Assembly: GCF_021134715.1 (NCBI RefSeq)
Contig: NC_060025.1
Location: 1,178,001 to 1,242,000 of the forward strand
Source of the DNA: Daphnia pulex
Lineage: Eukaryota > Arthropoda > Branchiopoda > Diplostraca > Daphniidae
Direction of reading: 5' to 3'
DNA: 64,000 bases
Part shown: positions 22,996 to 35,145 of the stretch, in pieces
Numbering within the stretch: position 1 is the stretch's first letter
How the letters are laid out: each line of letters begins with the position of its first letter
Translations under genes and position numbers: made by a program
The notes under the pieces: model-generated
Seen by the model: the letters and a program-made list of their open reading frames with translations, nothing else
Databases searched by the model: none
What the model was told of the DNA's origin: nothing

Positions 22996-23296
22996 ATTTT
23001 AGCCGACCAAAACCTTACTTAATTCTACTTTATTTTTACTTTATTATACTTAATTTTTTCCTTAATTCTCAATTATGACTACACACTCACTTAATTTACA
23101 CTTTACTTCACTTCACTTCACTTTACTTTACTTCACTTTACTTAAATACGAGAAATTTCACGTACAACCTCTCTTTTCCCTACCGTGTAGCAGACTGGCA
23201 TCCTGTCAATATTATTAAAACACTGTTGCCAAAAATTCATAATTAATACATAATAGTGAAATATTATTTATTTTATTTATTTTCACATCGAAGCAA

Positions 23297-23366
23297 TGTC
23301 GGTTAGCACTGTGGTATAGCACTGGATTACAAATTCATGGCACAGTGGTTCAAATCCGAGATCAGG
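23297..23366 (+). repeat. tRNA-like unit 1 (possible SINE head)
   Basis: Contains a TGGTATAGCACTGG-like A box and GGTTCAAATCC as a B box about 35 bp later. It is aligned with a second unit at 23575-23645 that shares GTCG(G/A)TTAGC(A/G)CTGTGG. The anticodon arm does not fold cleanly, so this is not called as a tRNA gene. Confidence 0.5.
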
Positions 23367-23574
23367 TGAAATATATAAATTAAATTTTTTTTTATTTTAA
23401 AGTAAGGGTCAATCAAGATTTACTTTACTTTTTATTTTAACGTTATATTGTTTTATCCTACTTTATTATGAAGTTCATTGTGCCATATAAATACAGCTTT
23501 ATTCAAATTATTACAGTTCACTTTATTATGATATAACTGTAAATGTTATTAAAACATTTTGCGTATCGAGGAAG

Positions 23575-23645
23575 TGTCGATTAGCGCTGTGGCATAGCAC
23601 TAGAATTCTAACATAATGGTTGGTGGTTCAAATCCACGATCGATG
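23575..23645 (+). repeat. tRNA-like unit 2 (possible SINE head)
   Basis: Second unit. TCGAT near the 5' end pairs with ATCGA at the 3' end, and GTGGTTCAAATCCAC forms a good T arm. The middle stem is poor. Two units 278 bp apart with similar flanks suggest a duplicated retroposed tRNA-like sequence. Confidence 0.5.
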
Positions 23646-23856
23646 AAAGTAGCATCAAATCATTATAAACTTTACTGTATTAATAACAACTTGTAAGTGG
23701 CAATCAAGTTGTTACTTTATATTACTATACTTTATTATTCATATAAAGGTCATGGAACTTTACTATATTATATCATGATGAAGATACTTTACTTTACTTT
23801 ACTTTATTATGATTTTGACGTTTCATGTATACTTATAAGATAAAGTAAAGTATAGT

Positions 23857-23901
23857 AGGTTAGGTTAGGTTAGGTTAGGTTAGGTTAGGTTAGGTTAGGT
23901 T
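23857..23901 (+). repeat. interstitial (TTAGG)n telomere-type run
   Basis: Nine perfect 5-bp units of the arthropod telomere repeat, read as AGGTT on the plus strand, lie inside the ACTTT tract. The run is far too short for a telomere and is flanked by unique sequence on both sides. Confidence 0.9.
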
Positions 23902-24519
23902 ATAATAAGTATAATATGGCTGAAAAATTTCGATGTTTGTTGGCTGTTTTCGTTAACAAATCATTTAGCGTAAAAAGCGTAAGTTGAAATGGTGGGCTTT
24001 TGGGGGACAATTTGGATAAAAATAAAAAAAAAGGGGGGGTTGGGGGGGTCTCCCCCCCACAAAAAAACATTCTTACTGCGATTCATTGCCAAACACTGCA
24101 CATTGATAAAAAATTTACTTTCATATTTAAGTTTATCATGTGTTGCGTGTAAAACTTATCAAATAAAATTTTAATATTCAAAGTATAAGTATGGCTCAAA
24201 TTGTGATGCATGCAACGTCTGAGAATTTCCGTAGCAGACGACACCTGAATTAGTTTGATTTTTGACGGTGGTAGTGCAACATCTCAGGAATTAGATGGGC
24301 GTATTTTGACTAGACTTTTTGTAGCTAATAACGACTCAGAAGTGTATCACAGATTGTTCGTGAAACCAAAAACTCGCCATCTTAACTGCAGAATTTGGGA
24401 TTTGCTTTTACGAAGAAATCATGTTGATTCCTTAATAAGGGACATAGAGTTGTGCTGTTAAGTTCGTTTTGTATTGCGGCAATTGGATTACCTTTAAGTA
24501 AATAAAGTAAGTGGTATTT

Positions 24520-24775
24520 TTACTTTACCTATCTAATTCACTTTGCTTTACTTAATCTAGATAAGTAACTAAGCGGGAATAAGCCCGAGCATACCGTAAA
24601 AATATAGTTGTTTTTGGTTATAGTATAGTAAAGTATAATGAAGTATGGTTTGATGCTTTATTATACTTTATTATACCCACCCAAAACCCCTGTATTTCCT
24701 CGCTACGCTCGGGCTCATTCCCGCTTAGTTACTTTTCTAGATTAAGTAAAGTAAAGTGAATTAGATAAGTAAAGT
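24520..24775. repeat. ~255-bp hairpin element
   Basis: The 70-75 bp at 24520-24591 reappears inverted at about 24706-24775 with only a few mismatches (core AAGCGGGAATAAGCCCGAGC versus GCTCGGGCTCATTCCCGCTT). The spacer is itself partly self-complementary (TAGTAAAGTATAATGAAG versus CTTTATTATACTTTATTAT). It looks like a foldback MITE or satellite hairpin; no target duplication could be defined. Confidence 0.7.
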
Positions 24776-24790
24776 AAAGTAAGAAGTTGG

Positions 24791-27098
24791 TCGGGTAAAA
24801 TAGACTTTTACCTTTGCACTATATAGTCACTAGTCAGTAGGAACATTTTCAAGTTTGGAGCTTGTATAAGCTCCCGTAATTATTGCATTTGTATTCAAAT
24901 TTTTAAAGTTATATACCTGTTAATCAGCATTACATAAGGAATTCAATTCTGTGAGACGACGCGACAAATTTTTATAATCTCATGTTATCCTATTTTTCGG
25001 GCAGCCATTAGCGCCATTGCCAAATGTACTTCTATTCCCTCCCGGCGTCTCCAGTCAAGCGCCAAGCTCAAATTCAAGCAAAATTTGGCGTCCTGAAACT
25101 TGGAAAACATTAATAAACATACTAGTCTTAAAATTAAAAAAAAAAGGGAAGTTAAATAATTATATTAGCAAAAAAGAATAATTTTTTTTAACGAGCAACA
25201 GGGAAGGTCCACGAACAATCGGCTTTATGGATGGCAGATAAAATATTAGGTGATGTTATTCTATCAAAAATGTGTTTCTACTTCTGATAATGAAGTCTGT
25301 GTTTGACTGCACAAAATTCCCGTTGTTTCCTGGCAACGCAAACAACCATATTACGAACCTACTATATTACAACTCATGCCGACGCCCTTCTCCGGGTGCA
25401 CCATGCCGCGTAAAGCTACAAATAATTCCGAGTGAACGCGAAACAATTACACACTCCATTGATTTTCGACTATATATGTGTAGGATGAATCGGGCACACG
25501 TGCGACATTAAATGTTTCAAACCTATGCTTGTTATGTCTCGTCGCTTTTTTAAAGAAATAACGCTTCACTAACGTGCGTTTATTGCCGTTCTGTTGTTAA
25601 ACTAGATGATGTAGCATTAATCACACCGCTTATTCTTTCAATTGTTTTCCTGTTTCAGAGCCTCCCTTTAGAGAACAAACTCGTATCTTGTTTAGATTCA
25701 AAAACAAAATTATGAACCAGTACAGTATAGGGTATCGCATAGCTCCTCCCGTATATGTTGAACGATGTATAGTTTAGTTTTGAGCCGGGAAACTTTTTTT
25801 TAAGAGCTTTGAAACATCAAACTCGACCCTGCGTGGGTCGAGATTGGAAGCAAGAGGATTTCAAGTCAACCAAAAATAAAGAAATCCTACGGCTGACAAC
25901 ATATTAAGAAGCCTATATGTTTTCTCTGAAGTTGAACTTTGATTTCTACAAAAAAGGCGTAGGAGATTAGCTTGCAAGAATAATTGGATACCGCCGGTCT
26001 TTGGAGAATAATCTATAGAAAGATATACAGGAGAGCCGTTTTAGCTTATAAAAAAAAAGGCCTTGTCACACAGGAATTTAATTATTCATTTTTAAAAAAC
26101 TGTGATCTCCGCGATCGAAACGAAATTGGTATCCAACAAAGTATATAATTTAGTAATATGACTAGACAAAGTGACGGTAATAATACATTTATTACATTCA
26201 AGACTCACACTGGTTGAGAAAGTTTTTGAGTCTATACTATTCTATTCAATTATAGAATGGTTCCTGGCATTCATTTTAATGGGTGAACTAACTTTCTACC
26301 CAACAGCATTAGAAAGAAAAATCAATTACTTGTTCACGGAATGTCACGTAGTACCACATCCTTGCTCTGTCGTCATGGTGATGTATAGGCGTATTCCGAG
26401 GGACTCTCAAGGAAATTGCTGCGGGAAAAAAATAAAAAAGATAGTTAAAGCGTGAGCTATCTGAATCAAACGAAATTGATTTTAAGGTGGTACCAAGATA
26501 AGACAAACCTTTTAAGCTGCGGAATCAACAAAACCCATTCGTATCCGTGCAGGCGAACGTAATTTGCCATGTAAAATAGCTTACCTATTTAGTAACGCTT
26601 AAAGATTGAAGGGTAATTTGTTTATTTGAAGCTACAAAGCAGAATGATCTTGGACTGCCATCAACAAGGTTGAATGTGCCATCGACATGTGTTGGAAATT
26701 GGAATACAGTTTGACGAGAGGAATTTAAAGAGCCTAATTAGGCAACAGTTAATACTGGTATCAGGGAATCAGACGTGTACTGACTGATAGACAATGAACC
26801 CATTCAATAATTTTACGCTATCAATTTTGGTTTAAAAAAAAACAAAACATTTGTACTCTTACACAACAAAATCAAATTCAAAAGCCAACACATCGTTGCG
26901 ATCAATTTTTGTACAATACAATAAGATTTAGCTATAGGAACGAGTAGGGGGTAAATTGTAACTTCGTCTTGAGCCAGTACGGGCTAATTTAATAACATTT
27001 GAACACGTTATCCCATTTTTCGGGTGATTTCAGCGATTTTTTCTTATTGTTAATCGATTGCAGTGTCGATATACGATCCAAATTATGCCACCTGTCGA
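24791..27098. other. intergenic, no gene supported
   Basis: Short frames at 25272-25511 and 26171-26455 have no recognisable content. A small hairpin, CTCGACCCTGCGTGGGTCGAG, lies near 25820-25840. Confidence 0.4.
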
Positions 27099-29783
27099 TT
27101 AGTGTCCACCTGGTGCGGCGACAAGAGATTCATCTTCCTCATCTTCGTCCTCTGAATCGACGATCGGATTTATAGCCAATGTCGTGATTCCGTTACCATT
27201 TTCCAAAGCGGCACCCCCGTTCTGACCGCCTTTCTGCTGGCGGAGAGACGAACGACTCGGTTTCATTTGAATTCCAGTCGAACCGATGGACGCCGTTTTC
27301 CCATCCGAGTAGTTGTCCGGCTGCACTTCCGGTATCTTCAACGTACCATCGGCGTTGTATTTCTTGGAGAAGAGTTTCTCAATGTCTTCGAGGGTTTTGC
27401 CTTTGGTCTCCGGAAGGAGAAAGTAGACAAAGACAATGCCCAGCAAGGTGCAGCACATGAAGAACCAAAAGGCTCCGTATTTCTCCATCGAGATTTGCAT
27501 GACGGGGAAACTGCGAACGACGGTGAACGTGCAGCACAAGTTGAACGAAGAGCTGAGTGGACCGAGAATGGAGCGATAACGGGACGGAAACATTTCGCCC
27601 ATCAGAATGAAAGGAACGTTGGAATATCCGCCGGAATAGGCGATGAAAAAGACGACGAGGGACAATAACGGCAACCATCCGAGTTTCTCAGTGGCCAGAG
27701 CGGGTCCCCATTGCGCTTGCATGTAGAAGAAAGCCCCCATGGCTGCCAATGAACACGAAACAATCGTGGCGGATGAAAGTAGAAGGAAACGACGTCCAAA
27801 ACGGTCCACCTGAGGTGAATTAAAGTGTTTTGTTATTATCGATTGAATTTTAGAAAGGATTTATCAAGGCCTTACCAAGAATCCTGATCCAGCTGTGGCG
27901 AAAAGCTGAACGAAACCGATGATAATGGTGGCGTAGCGGCCATCAAGTGTCGTTCCGGCCGATTTGAAGATGCTGACAGTGTAGAAGATCATGGCGTTGA
28001 TGCCGGTGAACTGCTGGAAGAACATGATGCCCATAGAAATTCCGAGTGGTTTCAAAACCGATCCTTTCAATAATTCCCTCGGCTGGATCTGTTGCTGCTG
28101 GCTGTTTTTCGCTTGATTTTCTTTCATCCGCTGAAATTCAGCTTCAATGTCTGTCCGCCTGATGAATACAAAACAAAGTCAGGTGAATGAAGAACAGGTA
28201 AAACTGCAAAGGAATGGACATACTTTCCGCGCAGGCGCTGCAGTGCCTTTTTGGCGTCATCTTCTCGGTTGTGGGAAATGAGCCAGACGGGAGTCTCTGG
28301 CATGAAAATCATACCAGTGAATAAAATCATGGGGAACATGCTCAGAATGAACGCCAGGATCCACCAGTCGACAAAGGCGCCGATGATGTAAGCCACCAGG
28401 ATGCCCAGAGCCAAAGCGCTGGCCGTAAAAGAACTGAGAGTGCCACGAATACGAGGAGAAGAGCATTCGCTAATCTGTAAGGAGCAAAAATTGAAATTTT
28501 GATGATGAAAAAGGGTCACTCTCAAGCGGATAATGTCGCCTATTATTACGTAAATCTGTGATGCTGGCGTCGCTGCTCCGTTCATCAAGCCGGACATGAG
28601 ACGACCGATAAAGAGAATGGCTTTGTGTTGCACAAGATACGTGAAACCCATCAGAATAAAGCCCAAAAAGAATGGAACACTCAATCCTATGAGTGCCGTT
28701 CTTCTGCCATATCGTTGCATGGGGTAGCCGATGAGTAAAGCTCCGGCAAGGGCACACAATGGCGGCATAGCGGCTGTAAAATCGCCCAATTAACATTCCA
28801 TTAAATGTATTAGAAATGTATACTTTAATAATGAATTACCAATCCAAGCCATTTCAGTCGCATCGATCTCAAAGTTCTTGGTGGCGTTTAGCGAAGGAAT
28901 TCCCGGTGAACCTATACACGATAAAACATAAAACAAATTCCGTAATTAATTTTGATTTAAAATTTTCATATTATAGATGGGGACTTACTCCATCCGCGAA
29001 CCGTTCCCGTGCAGAAGAATCCCCAAGATCCGATAGCCGCTGCGCCCAGCTAAAAAATGTAACTTGGTAAATTAGAAAGTGTATGACGTCCGTTCGCCAA
29101 ATGCATTTAATTAATTAGCCAACAACTATTCAAAGTAAGCGTGAACATACGTGCGTAAATGATATAAGATAAAGCTTTTACAAGACGCAGGAGATATAAT
29201 ATGTCGAACTAATAACATTGGGTATAACCTTTATATCTATACCCAACATTATAAACTCCAATGACACTCAATCGGCGGCAAAGTTTCTCAATCGCGGAAA
29301 AATAAAATTCCGAATGCACGCCATACTAAATGCCACAGGAGATATGTTAAGATTTAGCGAAAATGTTGTCCATATGAATAAAACGTTTCAGCTTTTGAAT
29401 AATGGACAGCCAATTATTTCGCTTGAATGAGCATTGAGCAATGATCAGATTTCAGCTGGGCCCCGGTGAATATTTTAAGAGCGCATTTGTATCGTTTTGT
29501 GTTGGTAACACAAGAATATGTTACGACGATAATTAGACAGGATCCGGTTGGGTTGACGCTTAGCTAAAAGATTCAGAGGTGGGTGTAAAAGAAATGTATT
29601 AAAAATATTAGATTAAATTACGTAAGTTTATCGTTATTATCAGTATACGGCCCAAATAGATACAAATAACTACACCATCATTACAAGAAAATCAATACAA
29701 AGTCTCTCTCGTTTTAGAAAGTAAGAAATGAACAAAACTTAAAAGAAACTTACTTGAGGCAACACCTTGTGAGGATTTTTCAT
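27099..29783 (-). CDS. Tret1-like: facilitated trehalose/hexose transporter, Tret1-like (copy A)
   Basis: Seven in-phase exons: 29754-29783, 28989-29049, 28840-28911, 28550-28773, 28224-28474, 27876-28158 and 27099-27809, giving 543 residues. MFS sugar-porter signatures are all present: QRYGRR after helix 2, PETPVWLISH before the central loop, [13 protein letters not shown] in helix 7, DRFGRR between helices 8 and 9, and [14 protein letters not shown] after helix 12. The C-terminal tail is long, acidic and cytosolic (SEDEDEED). The family moves trehalose or glucose down a gradient across the plasma membrane. The start [10 protein letters not shown] follows a TATA box at 29937. It is the head-to-tail neighbour of a near-identical gene at 32019-34366. 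Which sugar it carries is not readable from sequence. Confidence 0.93.
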
Positions 29784-29936
29784 GACGTGTTTCAACAACT
29801 TCATTTTTCAAATCGTACAAGTCTCTTTCTGTCGTTCGGAAAAAAACAAGTTTCAGTTGCACAGAGCGTTTGTACAGCTGTCGTGATCACAGTCTCTGCC
29901 TTCCTCGAATATAGTCGATTGCAGTGGGCGTATTGG

Positions 29937-29945
29937 CTTTTTATA
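29937..29945 (-). promoter_or_regulatory. TATA box of Tret1-like copy A
   Basis: TATAAAAAG on the minus strand, about 155 bp upstream of the ATG at 29783, with a plausible leader between them. Confidence 0.55.
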
Positions 29946-30789
29946 CGATATCCTATTACATGGTAAAAGGATCCGTTTGGACTCTGCTACACCCAGCATA
30001 GCCGGCTCTGGCTTGTTCTCAGTCGCAAACTGGATTTTCTGAAACGCACTGACTTGTCTCAATCCTCATTTGTATAAGTCACGTTTGTCCTAGAGGCTAG
30101 ACCTGCTATTAACCAGATTTGACTATTAACGATTCTCCGGGACAATTCCTGCGACGATTGGCCAAGCGTTACGCAACGATGACGTCATAATTTAGCGGAT
30201 GAATGAATATACACTGCGACAGACAACACACTTTCGTTTGGCAACTTTTTGGGTAATATGATCACGATGATTAATGAATCATCCATCCATGCAAACCAGT
30301 AGCCTGTTGCAAAGAATTCTGGGCTGGATATTGCCAATGTCAACTACAGTTAAGATTCATCAATATTCTGGAGGAGTAACACAGAAGCGTGAGAGATGAT
30401 AGGTCTGATTCGATCAATAATAGCAATTAATTCCTATCAAGGTCGATCCAAGTTTTTCTATGTCAAGTTACTTCGCATAGTTCTGCTGCTGTCCGCTGGA
30501 CAAAACAGAATCGTCCGTGCCCTGAATACCAAAAGCGAAATCATGAAAAATCCACATCCGAACGGAGGGGAGAACGAGAGAAATTAAATATCAGGAAATG
30601 GTCACCTTTTTTCGACTCGAGGGAAATGCATTAGCAATTTCTTTTAGAGTAAAATCAATACTAGTGTGTAAACTGTTATCTATCGATTTATATGAGAACT
30701 ATACAAACCACCACCCCACCAAAAAATGATTAAAACAAATATATGTCACGATTTATAACCGACGCCACCAAATAGTCGAAAAGGAAGAA
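29946..30789. other. intergenic, nothing seen
   Basis: Upstream region of transporter copy A; no supported frame or repeat. Confidence 0.35.
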
Positions 30790-31640
30790 TAGAGATTTTC
30801 CTACCTTAAATACGGCCAGGCATTATGCACAAGTTCTCCATCCGCTGAAGAGTCGAATTACATTTTTCAGGCGTGTAATGGAAGAAAGGGTGTCCTCGTG
30901 AATACACCCACACACACATGGGTGTACACGAAGACGTTTAAAGAAATAAGGGGAAGAAGAGATCCGTAACTCGACCGACATCGATAGTTTCTCCAATAAA
31001 ACGGGATGCTCTTTATCTAATTAAAAAATATTAAATGGGTTACGAATAAGATTTAGAGAATAAACAACAAGTATAAAGAAAAGTTGAAAATGAGATAGTG
31101 GGTGGTAAATCCTAATAAACATGAGGATTGAAGGTTGCCTTATGTAATACACTGTGTTTATGCAACTCATACATTGTTAAAATATCTAGCAGGTCACAGA
31201 TAATAAAAGTAAAATCATTACTTAAACGATGAAGCTGAGATTGTTGCTGATAACGACAAGTCAATACCAGCACAAGCAAAACTCATATCTTGTAATGATG
31301 GCTGGCACTGGCTTAAAATGTGCACAGAGGAAAAGGTTAAGTGCCAACAAACTGTCATGCATCGACGCAGGGGGCTTAGCTATACCTACATGCTAGCTGC
31401 TAACTAACATTTCACAAACAAGTTACAACAGGTTTAACTCTTCTATTTAGCTCCCATAGTTTTATTTACCTGCCAAACAGCATAATGTATCAAGTGATTC
31501 TATGTGCTGCCACGGTACGTTTACAAAACAGTAATCGTTCCTTTTTCTTTATAATCTTGAACTTCGTCTCTTTTAGGAAACTTGTAAATAAAACTAAAGC
31601 AGACGACACTTCAGTCAACCCGCCACAATAACTCTCAAAG
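30790..31640. repeat. dispersed repeat family, copy R2
   Basis: Same ordered blocks as R1 (CGGCCAGGCAT, CTCGTGAATACACCCACA, ATGGGTGTACACGA, ATGGGTTACGA, GAGATTGTTGCTGATA, GAGGAAAAGGTTA), continuing past the end of R1 with ACAGGTTTAACTCTTCTAT and a terminal AAAGCAGACGACACT shared with R3 and R4. It lies between the two transporter genes. Confidence 0.7.
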
Positions 31641-32018
31641 CAAACAATTCAAACCAAAAATCAATATGCTATAATGTCATAAAACGATAGTAGCACTTAG
31701 TTAACCTGAGTTTTCGATAGTTCAGTGATTTTTCATCAATTTAAAACCAATTTATACAAACAGTCTTCGTGTTTGGGTTGTTTCAACGATACATTTTTGC
31801 CATTATAGAAAAATAAACAATAACAACTAGAAGACATTAAAAAACAAATTGGGTTATGTATAATTTAAAGCAACAAGTGCCAAAGTCGTGAACACAAATA
31901 AATTGACAATGGTAATAGGCACGTTTCCTTCTTTTAGTCGACAAAATAAAAAACGACAATCTGCAATAAACAATGTCCATTCTGTGAAGTGTCATGCCGT
32001 GTTTTTTAAGGTTCACAG

Positions 32019-34366
32019 CTAATGGCCATTAGGTGCCGTAACGAGGGAACCATCGTCCTCCTTTTCGTCGTCTGAATCGATGATTGGATTTACAGCCAAT
32101 GTCGTGATCCCATTGCCGCTTTCCAAAGCAACACTGTCGTTGGAGTTGCTTTTCTGCTGACGGAGAGACGAACGAGTTGGTTTCATTTGAATTCCAGACG
32201 AACCGATGGACGCCGTTTTCCCATCCGAGTAATTGTCCGGCTGCACTTCCGGTGTCTTCAACGTACCATCGGCGTTGTATTTCTTGGAAAAGATTTTCTC
32301 AATGTCTTCCAGGGTTTTGCCTTTGGTCTCCGGCAGGAGGAAGTAGACAAAGACGATGCCCAGCATGGTGCAGCACATGAAGAACCAAAAGGCGCCGTAT
32401 TTCTCCATCGAAATTTGCATGACGGGGAAACTGCGAACGACAATGAAGGTGCAGCACAAGTTGAACGAAGAGCTGAGCGGACCGAGGATGGAGCGATAAC
32501 GGGACGGAAACAATTCGCCCATCAGAATGAAAGGAACGTTGGAATATCCGCCGGAATAAGCGATGAAAAAGACAACGAGGGACAACAACGGCAACCATCC
32601 GAGTTTCTCAGTGGCCAGAGCGGGTCCCCATTGTGCTTGCATGTAGAAGAAAGCCCCCATGGATGCCAATGAACATGACACGATTGCGGCGGATCCTAGT
32701 AAAAGAATCCGGCGTCCATATCGATCCACCTAATTAAAGCAATCGGATAAAAGTCGTAAGAAACAAACAAAATCGAATGCTAAATTTGCTTACAAAAAAT
32801 CCAGATGCTGCCGTGGCGATAAGCTGGACGAATCCGATGATAATGGTGGCGTAGCGACCATCGATTGAGGATCCAGCCGATTTGAAAATGCTCACCGTGT
32901 AGAATACCATGGCGTTAATGCCGGTGAACTGCTGGAAGAACATGATACCCAAAGAAATACTGAGCGGTTTCAAAACTGATCCTTTCAACAGTTCCTTCGG
33001 CTGAATTTTATGCTTTTTATCCTTATTCTTAGCTTGGTTTTCCTGTATCCTCAGAAATTCGGCATCGATATTCGTTCGTCTTGAATAAGAAACACGAAAA
33101 TACAATATAGAAACAATCCAAACTATGACTAAACAGCAAGTTTTTACTTTCCACGCAGACGCTGTAGAGCGCACCGAGCTTCATCCTCCCGCTTATGAGA
33201 AATAAGCCAAATTGGTGTTTCCGGAACGAAGATCATTCCAGTTAGCAACATCAGGGGAAAGATGGTTAATATGAGAGACAGGATCCACCAGTCGACAAAG
33301 GCACCAATAATGTAGGACACCAGGATGCCCATGGCCAAAGCGCTGGCCGTCAGAGAGCTGAGAGTGCCACGAATACGAGGAGAAGAGCATTCGCTAATCT
33401 GGAAGGAGCAAAAATAACGTAAAGGATTGGTAAATGATTCATTCTCTTTGTACAAATGCCTTACGTAAATCTGTGATGATGGAGTGAGTGCTCCATTGAC
33501 TAAGCCGGTCATCAACCGGCCGACGTAGAGCATTGCTTTGTGACGTCCGAAAAATGCCAATCCCATCAGCAAGAAGCCGATAAAGAACGGAGGGCACAAT
33601 CCAATGAGAGTTTTCCTCCTACCGAAATGTTGGAGAGGGTAACTAATCAGCAAGGCTCCAACTAGGGCGCACAACGGGGGCATGGAGGCTGTAACAATTC
33701 CAATGTTAATTTATGCCCATGTGCTAACTAGTTAGAAAGTTGATTATTATTCAATCTTACCAATCCATGCAATGTCTGACGCCTCGATGTCAAAATTCTT
33801 GGTCGCATTGAGAGACGGAATCCCAGGTGAACCTATACAAGAGAGTAAGGAGATTAATTAATTGATACTGGCATGCATAATGGCATGCTTGATGAATGGA
33901 AATGGGCAACCTACTCCATCCGCGTACAACTCCCGTACAGAAGAATCCCCAAGACCCGACCACTGCAGCAAGTAACTATGCACACGACACTCACATTACA
34001 ACTAGCTAAATGGCAACACAATAACTCGGGTAATTCCTAATTATTAAATGACTTGAAACAAATGAAGCGAGCAATAAGTAACTTAAGCGTACTGTCAACT
34101 CCAATGACACCAGATCGACCGCAACTGACTTTATAGAGCTGAATAATCAAATAATTATTCAAAATGCATGTCTTATCCAGTGCCACAGGATATGTACGAG
34201 ATAATAAGGAAAGAGAAAAAAATAAACCTTTCCGGAGTTCATCGGCTCTGGTTCGACATTCATAAAATTTAGTTTTTAATTTGCACGGTTGAACCAAATA
34301 AGAAAACAATTATTTAGGACACCCAGTGGGACTTACTTGAGGTAAAACCTTGTGCGGATTTTTCAT
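32019..34366 (-). CDS. Tret1-like: facilitated trehalose/hexose transporter, Tret1-like (copy B)
   Basis: Seven exons, 34337-34366, 33915-33975, 33761-33832, 33465-33688, 33148-33398, 32794-33079 and 32019-32729, give 544 residues. Every exon has the same length as in copy A except the sixth, which is longer by one codon, so the two are a tandem duplication. Signatures: [38 protein letters not shown] and [14 protein letters not shown]. The last exon is strongly conserved with copy A; the second half of the N-terminal domain has drifted more. The N-terminus [10 protein letters not shown] is identical in both. It is expected at the plasma membrane. Regulation: its own TATA box at 34513. Confidence 0.93.
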
Positions 34367-34512
34367 AACGTTTTTCAACATTGTCAAGACGTCAAGTGGG
34401 AATTAACTAACCGTTTTCTGAGAAAAAGTTTCGATCGTTGCACAGCGTTACTGATGCTTGTCGAGATGACAATCTCATTCGCCGTAAAACACTGGCTTTA
34501 GCAAGTAGCTAC

Positions 34513-34524
34513 CTTTATATAAAG
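34513..34524 (-). promoter_or_regulatory. TATA box of Tret1-like copy B
   Basis: CTTTATATAAAG, a symmetric TATA block, about 150 bp upstream of the ATG at 34366, the same spacing as in copy A. Confidence 0.6.
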
Positions 34525-35043
34525 ATCCAGATGGGCAAAATACAGGTGTTACGGACAAAGGTGCTCCTACGTCAGAGGTACTCCCATTAGAACTAATTCT
34601 AATAGATGCTAACTCATGGTACACGCACTTAAAAGGTTAAAACCCTCTACTGGAACGCTAGCCAATTCCCACTCGTTCAAACCGCCCATCGAGCGATTCT
34701 GTTTTGTTTTCTAAAACTTGTTTTCATTAATAATATTTCTATTATTGTTGATCACGTCCGCGTTTGAGTACGTGCTAATCACACTAAAGATCTCGCAGGA
34801 CAATTTTTCCCACAATCTACAAACGTCCGAAATTCGACTGTGTAATAAAATAATATTTTTGTTTTTCCAGTCGGTAGAGAACTGATTGATTCCAGAAAAT
34901 GCTTTCTAACAATCAATCTTAACAAGCTAATCACGATACATTTGATTAATTGTGTCAAGTACCACGCCCATTACCTGTAACTGAGTTATTCACGGTTATT
35001 CACTAATTCTACAACAAAAACCTTACCGAGAAGGATAGAAATA

Positions 35044-35145
35044 AGAATTCGCCCATCAGAATTAAAGGGACGTTGGCGTATCAGCCGGAATAAGCAATGA
35101 AGACGACGACGGCCAGAAACAGGAACATAACCAACCGAAAGCTGA
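35044..35145 (-). pseudogene. relic of a third Tret1-like gene
   Basis: About 100 bp match the last exon of the two transporters around the [18 protein letters not shown] segment. The relic translates to AVVVFIAYSG, a stop, then YANVPLILMGEF. It ends abruptly on both sides. No other exon is recognisable nearby, although a hydrophobic minus-strand frame at 35261-35446 could be a further worn piece. Confidence 0.75.

Larger units (their letters stand above)
23030..24790. repeat. degenerate ACTTT/AAAGT low-complexity tract
   Basis: Irregular CTTTACTT, ACTTTATTATA and AAAGTAAAGT runs recur at 23030-23150, 23390-23530, 23700-23860 and 24490-24790. It hosts the tRNA-like units, the TTAGG run and the hairpin. 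A G-rich/C-rich self-complementary stretch (GGGGGG...CCCCCCC) lies at about 24031-24059. Confidence 0.7.

Noticed and set aside
23297-23366. Functional tRNA gene
   Set aside because: B box is good but the anticodon arm does not pair and the acceptor is mismatched; called tRNA-like instead.
27267-27668. 133-codon plus-strand frame (and its twin at 32187-32672)
   Set aside because: Antisense shadows of the conserved last exon of the two Tret1-like genes; shared only because the genes are paralogues.
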